Source of the DNA: Parachlamydiaceae bacterium
GTDB taxonomy: Bacteria; Chlamydiota; Chlamydiia; Chlamydiales; Parachlamydiaceae
Assembly (NCBI GenBank): GCA_025451995.1
Contig: JANWJE010000138.1
Location: 16,262 to 80,261, forward strand
Direction of reading: 5' to 3'
Length of the DNA stretch: 64,000 nt
Shown: positions 57,114-64,000 of the stretch, piece by piece
How the letters are laid out: the number at the start of each line of letters is the position of its first letter
Numbering within the stretch: position 1 is the first letter of the stretch
Notes under the pieces: generated by a model
Database searches by the model: none
What the model was told of the DNA's origin: nothing
The model's input: only the letters and a program-made list of their open reading frames with translations
Position numbers and translations under genes: made by a program

Positions 57114-58672
57114 AATAGCCATGGTTCGATCGAAAATGGAGAACCCGTCGCATGTTTGACAAGGGAAAGCCAATCCATCCGATTTCCCGGGGCAAACAGC
57201 TTTGTTCGTAAAAAGGCGCCCGTCGCCTTCGAACAAAACTGAGTGCTCCCCTCTTTCCTCGCAGCCTCGATTAGGCCCGATGCAAACACCTCTCCCAGTA
57301 AGTAGCTGAAGTAGTACACGGGGGCAAGACCCATATGGTACTTGGTTGCCCAATCCCATTTCCCCTCCCGCCCTGGAGGAGGGTTAATCCCTTGGTATTT
57401 CTTCACACACTGCCACCACAGAACTTGGAGATCTTGCATTGGGTTGGCATAGAGCTCCCTCTCAAAATGGGTCATGACGAGCACCCACCTGCTGAAGATG
57501 AGCTGCCTTCTCTTCACACTCTTTTCCGCAGCGAAGGCGAGCTCTTTTTTTTCCTTGCCTACCAACTTTTCGAGCGAATACGGTGCGTATGCTTGTCTTC
57601 CCGCTACAAGCGCCATCGCTTCCGTTGTGATCATATGGGGAGGTTCGCGAAGTAGCCAGGGAAGCTTTTCCTCATAGCCAAGATCGTAGATGGCGTGCCC
57701 CAGTTCATGAAGAACAGTCTCTAGCCATTTGATGCTGGGTTTCACATTGTTGAGCGTTCTTACATCGCCCCTTCTATCCACATTCATACAAAAGGCATGC
57801 TGATTTTTTCCGGCCCTCTCTTCATTATCGCTCCTTGCCAGAACCCCTCGCACATCAAAACCCATCTCATCGTAAAACGCAGTACAGGAGGTAAGAATGT
57901 CGACGCCCTGGACAAGAAGGTCGAGGTCTTGCTGCCCAAGAGGATCCTCTTGACAAAACGGCTCTGCCCAGCTCCAAGGTCCAAGCTCTGACACGGGCAC
58001 AGAAAACAGCTTTGTCAGCGCACCTTCGATCTCATGCAACACTTTGCTATACGCCTCAGAGGAACGCTCTGCGAGCTCACCTAGAGTGGCCATCAGCCAC
58101 TGATCATCAACTTCTTGCAGATCTAACTGCATCACAAAAAAGTTGTCGTATCCAAGGGATTTGGCCGCTTGGTTGCGCAGCAACACAAGCTCCAGAATCT
58201 GAGGAGAGAGCACCTTCCCAATCTCTTTCGAAGATTCCCAAGCTCTTTTTCTCTTGGCTACATCCCTCTCTTTTTTCAGCACCTCTCTAATCTCATTTTC
58301 CGATACCTTTTTTCCATCCAGTTCTGAGCGAAACTGTGCGTAGGTGCAAGAGAGTTTTGCCTCTTTCTCTGCAATCTTGCGGATGATCTCTCTATCAATC
58401 TGATTCTGCTTGCACAAGCGAAACAACACATCGCACTGACGAGAGAGCAGGGGGTCTTTCAACGTAGGATCCCGTTTCCACTCCTCTAGTTTTTTATAGA
58501 GGGCAGGATCACTGAGAAGGAGTTTCAGCTCCTCCTCCAACTCCGCCTTGAGATCGGCTGCATCGGGTGACGATGTCGTCTCCAAAATCCAAGAGATTTT
58601 ATTGACCTGTATCGCTTTTTTTTCCAGCACAGGAACAAACTCCTGAAGAAAAATTTCAAAAGGGTGTAGCAT
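57101..58672 (-). CDS. M3-type zinc metallopeptidase (oligoendopeptidase-like)
   Basis: The product has 523 residues, is largely helical and has no signal peptide, so it is cytoplasmic. The zinc site is H322-E-L-G-H326, with the third ligand probably E351 (TTEAMALVAGR). The downstream segment ELYANPMQDLQVLWW...KYHMGLAPVYYFSYLLGE is typical of gluzincin peptidases of clans M2/M3 that cut short peptides. I favour M3 (PepF/thimet-like); an M2 relative is possible. The gene is visibly richer in G+C than the synthases and the right-hand genes, as is the APH C-lobe fragment beside it, which hints at a separate origin. A terminator overlaps its stop codon. Confidence 0.8.
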   Translation of the reverse strand: MLHPFEIFLQEFVPVLEKKAIQVNKISWILETTSSPDAADLKAELEEELKLLLSDPALYKKLEEWKRDPTLKDPLLSRQCDVLFRLCKQNQIDREIIRKIAEKEAKLSCTYAQFRSELDGKKVSENEIREVLKKERDVAKRKRAWESSKEIGKVLSPQILELVLLRNQAAKSLGYDNFFVMQLDLQEVDDQWLMATLGELAERSSEAYSKVLHEIEGALTKLFSVPVSELGPWSWAEPFCQEDPLGQQDLDLLVQGVDILTSCTAFYDEMGFDVRGVLARSDNEERAGKNQHAFCMNVDRRGDVRTLNNVKPSIKWLETVLHELGHAIYDLGYEEKLPWLLREPPHMITTEAMALVAGRQAYAPYSLEKLVGKEKKELAFAAEKSVKRRQLIFSRWVLVMTHFERELYANPMQDLQVLWWQCVKKYQGINPPPGREGKWDWATKYHMGLAPVYYFSYLLGEVFASGLIEAARKEGSTQFCSKATGAFLRTKLFAPGNRMDWLSLVKHATGSPFSIEPWLFSTL

Positions 58673-58684
58673 AGGGTTTTCTCC

Positions 58685-58855
58685 TTAAAGGAAACTGGAA
58701 CGGAAGTTCCACTTTTTGATGGTCCGCTCGCGATCAATATGCAATTCACAGTTTGTGCGTTTATACTCTCTTTCAGAAAGGTTAAGTGTTTCTTTGTAAT
58801 GTCCACATGATGAACATTTTTTAGAAGATGCATACCACACATCGAAAAATTTTGT
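58685..58855 (-). pseudogene. TnpB (IS605/IS607 OrfB) C-terminal remnant
   Basis: An open stretch of 56 codons encodes KFFDVWYASSKKCSSCGHY, then LNLSEREYKRTNCELHIDRE, the zinc-ribbon end of TnpB proteins (CxxCG ... CxxC, followed by IDRDxNAA). The last metal-binding pair reads RTNC instead of CxxC and the conserved DxNAA end has drifted, and a stop lies directly upstream, so only debris of a transposon accessory gene remains. The rest of 58673-59046 shows no gene. Confidence 0.65.
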
Positions 58856-59046
58856 TTAAAGAACACGGTACAATCATTATTTGGATTGTATTTTCAAGAG
58901 CTTGAAACTGATCAATATCATAGGTAAATCCTTGAAAAAAAGGATCATAACCTATATTTATATACTCGTTTATAACTGATAAAGTAAAACTCCACGAGAT
59001 AAATCATATTTCCCTTTAAAAAGATAATAAACCTGAGGATAAAAGG

Positions 59047-59976
59047 ATGAATCTAACAACCTGGCAAACAAATTATAAAAATTTTATTAAAGAGGCTGAT
59101 GAATTTACCTTAAATTGCCACTTGGTTAATAAAAATGATGCCAAAGCGGCTCTTTCTCTAATAGAGAAAAAAACCGAATGTATTTTCAAAGAAACAGACC
59201 AGATGCATCTTGTGGTGAACAATAACTACACATGTCCAAAGCTTTTTTTTGCCAATACTTTAAGTGAAGAAATTTGGCGCTCTTTCGTCCTTGTGAGAGT
59301 ATGCGAACTCGTGATCGTCATTGCCGCAGGGATTTTCATTGATAAAAATAATTCAATTTCCCCTGCTGCGGGAATCCCTCTCGCTTTACTATTTTTTGCA
59401 AGTATAAGAATAGACCAACATTTTTGGTCTTTATTAGAAAATTCATCTCAAGCGCAGGAGCTTTCAGAAGTTAAGCACGCGTTGACATTCCTAAAAGGAA
59501 TTCAAGAAAAAACTATCGATTTTAATGAAATATTTTTGACAAAGAATATCACCAAAGAAGAAGAATGGAATTGGTTTAAACTACAAGTCTACAACTTTAA
59601 AGCAAAACAACTTCATGAGGATACAACTAAAGATAAACTTAGGATCCTTTCACAAATTGCAAATGTAACATTAAACAATTTGAATAGTCTTAAAAGAAAA
59701 TTGAATGATACAAAATTGACGATTGAGAATAGAATTTTTTATCTAAAGATAAGCCAGAAGTCTATTGTAGTTAGCCTTGCGGTTTATTCATTACAATCGT
59801 TCAAGCTTCCTGCCAAGATTCACAATATTGCCATGCTCGCATCAGTGGCGCACATTACTTTTTCTCTTCAATCTTATTCTTGGTTGTTCAGGCAACAACA
59901 GGAAAATGCTAAAAAATTGCAGAGGCTGGAACAAGAAGAACACTTTGCTACAAAGTTTGTAAAGGGTATCTCGTAG
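59047..59976 (+). CDS. Membrane protein with two bilobed hydrophobic hairpins (Inc-like)
   Basis: The product has 309 residues and no cleavable signal. Hydrophobic hairpins lie near residues 80-130 (VCELVIVIAAGIFI ... GIPLALLFFAS) and 235-290 (SIVVSLAVYSLQ ... NIAMLASVAHITFSLQS), with charged, helical, probably coiled-coil segments between and after. Paired hairpins of this kind are the hallmark of chlamydial inclusion-membrane proteins, which are secreted by the type III system. That assignment is from topology only. GAGG sits 8 bases before the ATG, and a hairpin terminator follows at 60086-60120. Confidence 0.7.
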   Translation: MNLTTWQTNYKNFIKEADEFTLNCHLVNKNDAKAALSLIEKKTECIFKETDQMHLVVNNNYTCPKLFFANTLSEEIWRSFVLVRVCELVIVIAAGIFIDKNNSISPAAGIPLALLFFASIRIDQHFWSLLENSSQAQELSEVKHALTFLKGIQEKTIDFNEIFLTKNITKEEEWNWFKLQVYNFKAKQLHEDTTKDKLRILSQIANVTLNNLNSLKRKLNDTKLTIENRIFYLKISQKSIVVSLAVYSLQSFKLPAKIHNIAMLASVAHITFSLQSYSWLFRQQQENAKKLQRLEQEEHFATKFVKGIS

Positions 59977-60085
59977 CCAAGTAAGTAATAAAGAGAACTT
60001 TAAGTCTCTCCAATCAATGAAAGAAACATAGGCAATTGCTCCATTGAAATCAATCGTGTTGCATTGGGAAATAACTCCTTTAGAT

Positions 60086-60120
60086 GTTGCAAAATGCTAT
60101 TAAACATTTTGCAACCTTTT
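60086..60120 (+). terminator. Intrinsic terminator downstream of the Inc-like gene
   Basis: A perfect 11-bp stem (GTTGCAAAATG / CATTTTGCAAC, 60086-60096 and 60105-60115) with an 8-base loop is followed by CTTTT on the + strand. It lies 110 bases after the stop codon. The remainder of 59977-60226 shows nothing else. Confidence 0.6.
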
Positions 60121-60226
60121 ATCTTGAAGGCAAGATTAATTTGGAAGTCTCAAACGCCCTGGTTACGCTCTGATTACGCACCGGTTGCCAACTCCAAAAT
60201 TTTCCAGCTTTCAACAGGTATACTTA

Positions 60227-60784
60227 CTAAAATAATTTAGTCGCTGAAATGCCGAGTCTATGGTTTGCTTCTATTTCTGTTAATTTAAAATAGCGATATT
60301 CGAAATTGGTTTCGAATCCAAAAAGAGAGCACAGCTTAACTCCTAGAAGTGCTTGCCAGGCAAAACCGCCGTGATGACAGTGATTTTTAACCTTGTGAGA
60401 ATATCCCCCCATTCCTTCTCCATTTGCTTGCGCATATCCCACACCGCCCCCAAAGAATGGGCTGATCAGAAAAGGAATATCGAAATCGACAATAAAATTT
60501 GTTAGGCAAGACCATATATCGATATGTCCTTTAACATGATGTCTTGAAAACCCATGTTTGGAAATAGATCGAAGATCTGAATGTTGAAAACAAAATTCTT
60601 CTTCGATTCGAAAAACATTGCAAGTTGTAAAGCCAACTCTTCCCCCAAGATAATAACCCCAAGAGGTTTCAAGCTTCGAATCTTTGAGTTCATACCCGCC
60701 TGTTCCTCCTCCAATGACACCAACATAGGGTTCAGCAAACATCATATTTATTAAAAGAAAGGAAAGAAGAATCACATATTTCAT
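60227..60784 (-). CDS. Small outer-membrane beta-barrel protein
   Basis: The product has 185 residues with a signal peptide (MKYVILLSFLLINMMFA, cut before EPYVG). The mature protein alternates polar and hydrophobic residues in short Gly-rich strands (GVIGGGTGGYEL, FFGGGVGYAQANGEG, FETNFEYRYFKL) and ends in Phe, as 8-stranded outer-membrane barrels do. It shares the pattern G-G-Y-E-L ... Y-R-(Y/F)-F-K-L with the upstream gene product, so the two are paralogues. Its start overlaps the upstream stop by one base, showing an operon. Confidence 0.75.
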   Translation of the reverse strand: MKYVILLSFLLINMMFAEPYVGVIGGGTGGYELKDSKLETSWGYYLGGRVGFTTCNVFRIEEEFCFQHSDLRSISKHGFSRHHVKGHIDIWSCLTNFIVDFDIPFLISPFFGGGVGYAQANGEGMGGYSHKVKNHCHHGGFAWQALLGVKLCSLFGFETNFEYRYFKLTEIEANHRLGISATKLF

Positions 60785-61452
60785 TAAAAAAACCTAACGA
60801 GTGTCAATCCGAATTTATTATTGCTAAATTTATTTTCTAATTTAAAAAAACGATATTCAATATTGATCTTTAAGTTTGGGCAAAGAAAAAAATTTAGATC
60901 GGCTATAATTTGCCAGCATAAGCCATTTTTGTGAAAGGAGGATTTTATTTTTTTTGATGCCGTTATATTTTTAACTGTTTGAGACAACGTCCCGGACCAA
61001 TGACCCTCTGCATTCCCATACCCGACTCCTCCGCCAATTGATGGGCTTCCGGGGTATGGAAAATTTAAATCTAAAACGGCATTTCCCATAAAAGAATAGG
61101 TATTGATTGTGCCATGTGCGTGATCCAGTGAAATATTGCCTACTATTAATCCGTTGACATCATTTTCCTGCCAAATGGCATCTGCCTCAAGGCGAAAATT
61201 AGGCAATACTTTTTTTCCAATGTTTATCCCTGCATAGTAGCCTCTATTTAAATGAACATTTTGGTTATCTAATTCATATCCCCCATTCATTCCGCCAAAA
61301 GCAGAAATATAAATCCCAGAAGGTTGATAATCGAGTAACCAAGGAATTGTGGGAATTGTGGGAATTGTGGGAATTGAGGTAAAACAACAACACCGAGCTT
61401 CCGCTAATGAAACAACAAACAGGGAAATAAAACAGATCATAAATTTAAACAT
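60784..61452 (-). CDS. Small outer-membrane beta-barrel protein with IPT repeat
   Basis: The product has 222 residues. After the signal peptide (MFKFMICFISLFVVSLAEA) the mature end reads RCCCFTS, followed by tandem I-P-T triplets encoded by a 9-base repeat (61343-61378), then a barrel with GMNGGYEL, GGGVGYGNAEG and a C-terminal Phe. It is a paralogue of the downstream gene, with which it is probably co-transcribed. The cluster of Cys at the mature N-terminus could allow disulfide cross-linking at the surface, as in chlamydial cysteine-rich envelopes (inference). Confidence 0.75.
   Translation of the reverse strand: MFKFMICFISLFVVSLAEARCCCFTSIPTIPTIPTIPWLLDYQPSGIYISAFGGMNGGYELDNQNVHLNRGYYAGINIGKKVLPNFRLEADAIWQENDVNGLIVGNISLDHAHGTINTYSFMGNAVLDLNFPYPGSPSIGGGVGYGNAEGHWSGTLSQTVKNITASKKIKSSFHKNGLCWQIIADLNFFLCPNLKINIEYRFFKLENKFSNNKFGLTLVRFF
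61343..61378. repeat. Tandem 9-bp repeat (four units)
   Basis: Four consecutive units GGAATTGTG (the last GGAATTGAG) lie inside the barrel gene and encode I-P-T triplets near the mature N-terminus. The 9-base unit keeps the reading frame when copies are gained or lost, so it can vary the spacer length but not switch the gene off. Confidence 0.85.
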
Positions 61453-61462
61453 ACTTTTCCAC

Positions 61463-62848
61463 TTATATCATTTTTTTTGGATCGACGATGGCATCGAATT
61501 GTTCTGCAGTGACAAAACCAAGCGTTATCGCTGCCTCTTTTAAAGTTAAATGGTGATCATGCGCATATTGAGCAACTTTGCAGGCATTATCATAACCAAT
61601 CTCTGGTGTTAAGGCAGTAATTAACATTAAAGAGCGGTTCAGAAACATTTCAATTTGCTTGCGATTTGGTTGCAATCCTTCAATTAAAAAGCGTCGAAAA
61701 TTAGTGCAACTGTTTTGAAGTAATCGTAGGGAGTGAAGGACATTATACATGATCAATGGCTTGTAAACATTCAACTCTAAATGCCCTCCACACCCACCTA
61801 AAGTAACCGCAAGATCGTTTGCAATTATCTGGATAGCGACCATTGTCATTGCCTCACATTGCGTAGGATTAACTTTTCCCGGCATAATCGAAGACCCTGG
61901 TTCATTTTGAGGAAAATAAAGTTCATGAATTCCGCACCGAGGGCCGCAAGTTAATAATCGAATATCATTTGCAATTTTTGTAAGCGTATTGGCTAAGGTT
62001 TTTAAATTGCCGCTCAAATTGACAAGCGCATCATGAGATCCGATCGTAGCGAATTTATTTGGTGCCGGGATAAAAGGAAGATTTGTAAAGGTAGCGATAT
62101 ATTGAATGGCATGGATATCGAAATCTTGAGGGGCATTTAAGCCTGTTCCAACGGCTGTCCCCCCTAGCGGAAGTTCATAGAGTTTTGTTAAGCTTTCTCT
62201 GATCCATTGAATATTATCTGTCAGAAGTTGCGTGTATCCGGAAAATTCCTGACCAAGCGATAGGGGTGTTGCATCTTGCAGATGTGTCCTGCCAATTTTG
62301 ATGATCCCCATCCACTCATCCTCCTTTCGTTTCATCGCGTCGCGTAAATTTTCTAGAATAAAAAGAAAGGTGTGAGTTTCAATCGCCGTCGCAATGAGCA
62401 TGGCAGAGGGAAAAGTATCATTTGATGATTGTGATTGGTTGACATGGTCATTTGGGTGTATGAATGTCTTGGATCCTAAAGGCAGACCGGCAATCTGACA
62501 CGATCGATTGGCGATGACTTCGTTGACATTCATATTAAACTGCGTGCCGCTGCCACCCATCCATACATGCAAGGGAAACTCCCTGTCATGTTTTCCAGCT
62601 AATACCTCATCGCAAACTTGGCAAATTAAATCCCTTTTTTGTTCATCAAGATCTCCATCCTTATGATTAACAAGAGCTGCAGCCTTTTTGATCATGGCAT
62701 AAGCTCTGATCATATGAGGGGAAAAAAGTTCGGGACCTATGTTAAAATGCTCTAAGGATCTCTGAGTTTGAGCCCCCCATAACTTATCGATTGGAACCCT
62801 TACTTCACCAAGACTATCTTTTTCAATTCTAAATGCTTCTTTTGCCAT
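61463..62848 (-). CDS. fumC: Fumarate hydratase, class II
   Basis: The product has 461 residues, the usual length for iron-independent homotetrameric fumarases, which interconvert fumarate and malate in the TCA cycle. The superfamily signature [11 protein letters not shown] (318-328, with the catalytic Ser loop), the substrate-site [14 protein letters not shown] (98-111) and the His segment [10 protein letters not shown] (186-195) are intact. It lies 10 bases from the barrel gene downstream and 6 bases from the secretion gene upstream, so it may share their transcript although the functions are unrelated. Confidence 0.97.
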   Translation of the reverse strand: MAKEAFRIEKDSLGEVRVPIDKLWGAQTQRSLEHFNIGPELFSPHMIRAYAMIKKAAALVNHKDGDLDEQKRDLICQVCDEVLAGKHDREFPLHVWMGGSGTQFNMNVNEVIANRSCQIAGLPLGSKTFIHPNDHVNQSQSSNDTFPSAMLIATAIETHTFLFILENLRDAMKRKEDEWMGIIKIGRTHLQDATPLSLGQEFSGYTQLLTDNIQWIRESLTKLYELPLGGTAVGTGLNAPQDFDIHAIQYIATFTNLPFIPAPNKFATIGSHDALVNLSGNLKTLANTLTKIANDIRLLTCGPRCGIHELYFPQNEPGSSIMPGKVNPTQCEAMTMVAIQIIANDLAVTLGGCGGHLELNVYKPLIMYNVLHSLRLLQNSCTNFRRFLIEGLQPNRKQIEMFLNRSLMLITALTPEIGYDNACKVAQYAHDHHLTLKEAAITLGFVTAEQFDAIVDPKKMI

Positions 62849-62854
62849 ATGTCT

Positions 62855-63853
62855 TCATTTATCAAAAACTTTTTTAATCTTCCATATAGGAATCCATTCT
62901 TGAAATGGATATAATTTTTCTATTTCACACTTAAATGTGCATAATGTCCCTGAAGTGATATGTATAGGGGCTCCATTTTTAGTTGTCCAGCGATAACCAG
63001 AAAAATTGTTTGAATCTTTTTCCAAAGAAACTAACACTTCAATGACAGGTTCACCTTGAGAAAAATAATCAATTAAGGAGTCATTGTGAAGATTTTTTTT
63101 TAATCGCCCATAAGAAGTGGGGAATTGAGAGATGTGTATCACTTCACCGATGATCGCTCCAAATTCATGACTATTTAATGTTGATAATTCAACTTCAACT
63201 CTTGAGTGAAGAGACACCTTTTTCCCATCATCGAGAGGGAGAAACCCATAAACAATGGCTTGACTGGGATTTTGATTGAAGATTTCCATTCGAGCGACAA
63301 TATCCCCTTCTTTAATCAATTGATTGGGGTGGGCAATCCATGCGATTAATTTCCCTGAGACTGGGCTTTGAATAATAAGGTTATTTTTTTCATGTAAGAT
63401 CTTTTCTCTCTCTTCATAAGAAGAATAAAGTTTTTCGTTTAGAGAGTGCAATAAAAAAGAGTTCTCCAATAAAAGCGCTTTTTTCTTTTCTAACCGATCG
63501 ATTGTTTTCTCGATCGAAAGAAGGCGTTGGTTGATTTCTTTATCTGATAAGAAAGCGATAGGCTCCCCTTTCTTAACGAACTCACCGGTTTGAATGGAGA
63601 TTTGATGGATCCTTCCCTCGGTATGGCTTTCTATATTGGCAAATCCTTGCTCGTAGCTTAATATCCCAATTCCTTGCGCATCGATAATCATCGTTCCGAA
63701 AAAAAACCAGTAAATCACACCCATCAGTATAATGGACAAACCTCCCCAGAACATCCAATTTTTATAAGAAAAAATAAAGAGATGTTGTTCAAATTGACTT
63801 GAAGATGAATAAGAATCTATCGCTGCATGTCTAAAAATACCTTTACTTTTCAT
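62855..63853 (-). CDS. HlyD-type membrane fusion protein (NHLM bacteriocin-system type)
   Basis: The product has 332 residues: a cytoplasmic start, one membrane helix near 32-54 (NWMFWGGLSIILMGVIYWFFFG), a lipoyl-like half motif (HTEGRIHQISIQTGEFVKKG), a short coiled coil (IEKTIDRLEKKKALLL), a second half motif (SPVSGKLIAWIAHPNQLIKEGD) and a beta barrel. The short hairpin resembles the NHLM-system secretion proteins that work with peptidase-containing ABC exporters. It would bridge the inner-membrane exporter to the envelope. AAGGAG lies 6 bases before the ATG. Partner ABC genes would lie beyond the right edge. Confidence 0.75.
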   Translation of the reverse strand: MKSKGIFRHAAIDSYSSSSQFEQHLFIFSYKNWMFWGGLSIILMGVIYWFFFGTMIIDAQGIGILSYEQGFANIESHTEGRIHQISIQTGEFVKKGEPIAFLSDKEINQRLLSIEKTIDRLEKKKALLLENSFLLHSLNEKLYSSYEEREKILHEKNNLIIQSPVSGKLIAWIAHPNQLIKEGDIVARMEIFNQNPSQAIVYGFLPLDDGKKVSLHSRVEVELSTLNSHEFGAIIGEVIHISQFPTSYGRLKKNLHNDSLIDYFSQGEPVIEVLVSLEKDSNNFSGYRWTTKNGAPIHITSGTLCTFKCEIEKLYPFQEWIPIWKIKKVFDK

Positions 63854-64000
63854 ATATACTCCTTCCAGTTGAATATTGGACTTTTGAGCTAGCTTGAAAG
63901 CTCCCGCGGTTGAGAGATGGCACCTTGCAAAGTATTAATAAAAAAAATGACAAATTCGGTCTCACAACCCCGGGGCGTTGATGCAGAGACAAAAATAAAA

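Noticed and set aside
59047..59976. Possibility that the Inc-like protein is a transporter subunit.
   Set aside because: Only two hydrophobic hairpins and no transporter motif; topology fits Inc-like proteins better.
63889..64000. An open minus-strand frame of 36 codons running off the right edge and ending TAG at 63889-63891.
   Set aside because: Too short and without recognisable motif; could be the end of an upstream gene or chance.

Overview
The window is an AT-rich stretch of a bacterial genome dominated by one trans-AT polyketide synthase / nonribosomal peptide synthetase (PKS-NRPS) locus of about 51 kb (4656-55973). Several neighbours suggest an intracellular or amoeba-associated bacterium, most likely a chlamydia-related (Parachlamydiales-type) organism: a RING-finger protein, a protein with two bilobed hydrophobic hairpins like chlamydial Inc proteins, small Phe-terminated beta-barrel proteins, an archaeal-type AAA ATPase and much gene debris. 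No rRNA, tRNA or marker gene fixes the taxonomy, so this is inference.

Left flank (1-4597): the 5' part of an AAA ATPase with a palindromic upstream site, a frameshifted pentapeptide-repeat gene, an ABC exporter that has lost part of its membrane domain, a two-gene unit (DUF4431-like exported protein plus a DUF3892-like protein) and a RING-finger protein.

PKS accessory block (4656-11632): a full beta-branching (HMG-CoA-synthase type) cassette split over three transcription units. These are AcpK-like ACP, HCS and ECH2 (+), the decarboxylating KS and ECH1 (-), and malonyl-AT, Sfp-type PPTase and AT-like acyl hydrolase (+).

Megasynthases (11618-55973, all -): 7648 aa, 3135 aa, a 357 aa methyltransferase and 3634 aa, tightly spaced as one operon behind a plausible promoter at 56009-56037. 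Domain logic runs opposite to transcription: the last gene carries the loading module (MT-GNAT-ACP) and the first carries the terminal C-TE. Predicted line: load MT-GNAT-ACP; KS-DH-KR-ACP; KS-DH-KR | ACP (split between proteins); C-A(Ser)-PCP; KS-KR-ACP; KS0-ACP | KS-DH-ACP; Cy-Cy-A(Ser)-PCP-Ox (oxazole); KS0-ACP; KS-ACP(beta)-ER; KS-DH-KR-ACP; KS0-ACP-C-TE. There are nine KS domains, three of which lack the first catalytic His.

The most unusual structure is a set of dispersed palindromic repeats inserted in frame into linkers of the megasynthases: family C, 173 bp, found in both orientations and open in both; family A, 167 bp; family B, about 105 bp; plus solo arms and shortened copies. They resemble Rickettsia palindromic elements in behaviour but I do not recognise their sequences.

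Right flank (56081-64000): two half-genes of aminoglycoside-phosphotransferase-like kinases, an M3-type metallopeptidase of different base composition, a TnpB C-terminal remnant, an Inc-like membrane protein, two small outer-membrane barrel proteins, class II fumarase and an NHLM-type membrane fusion protein.
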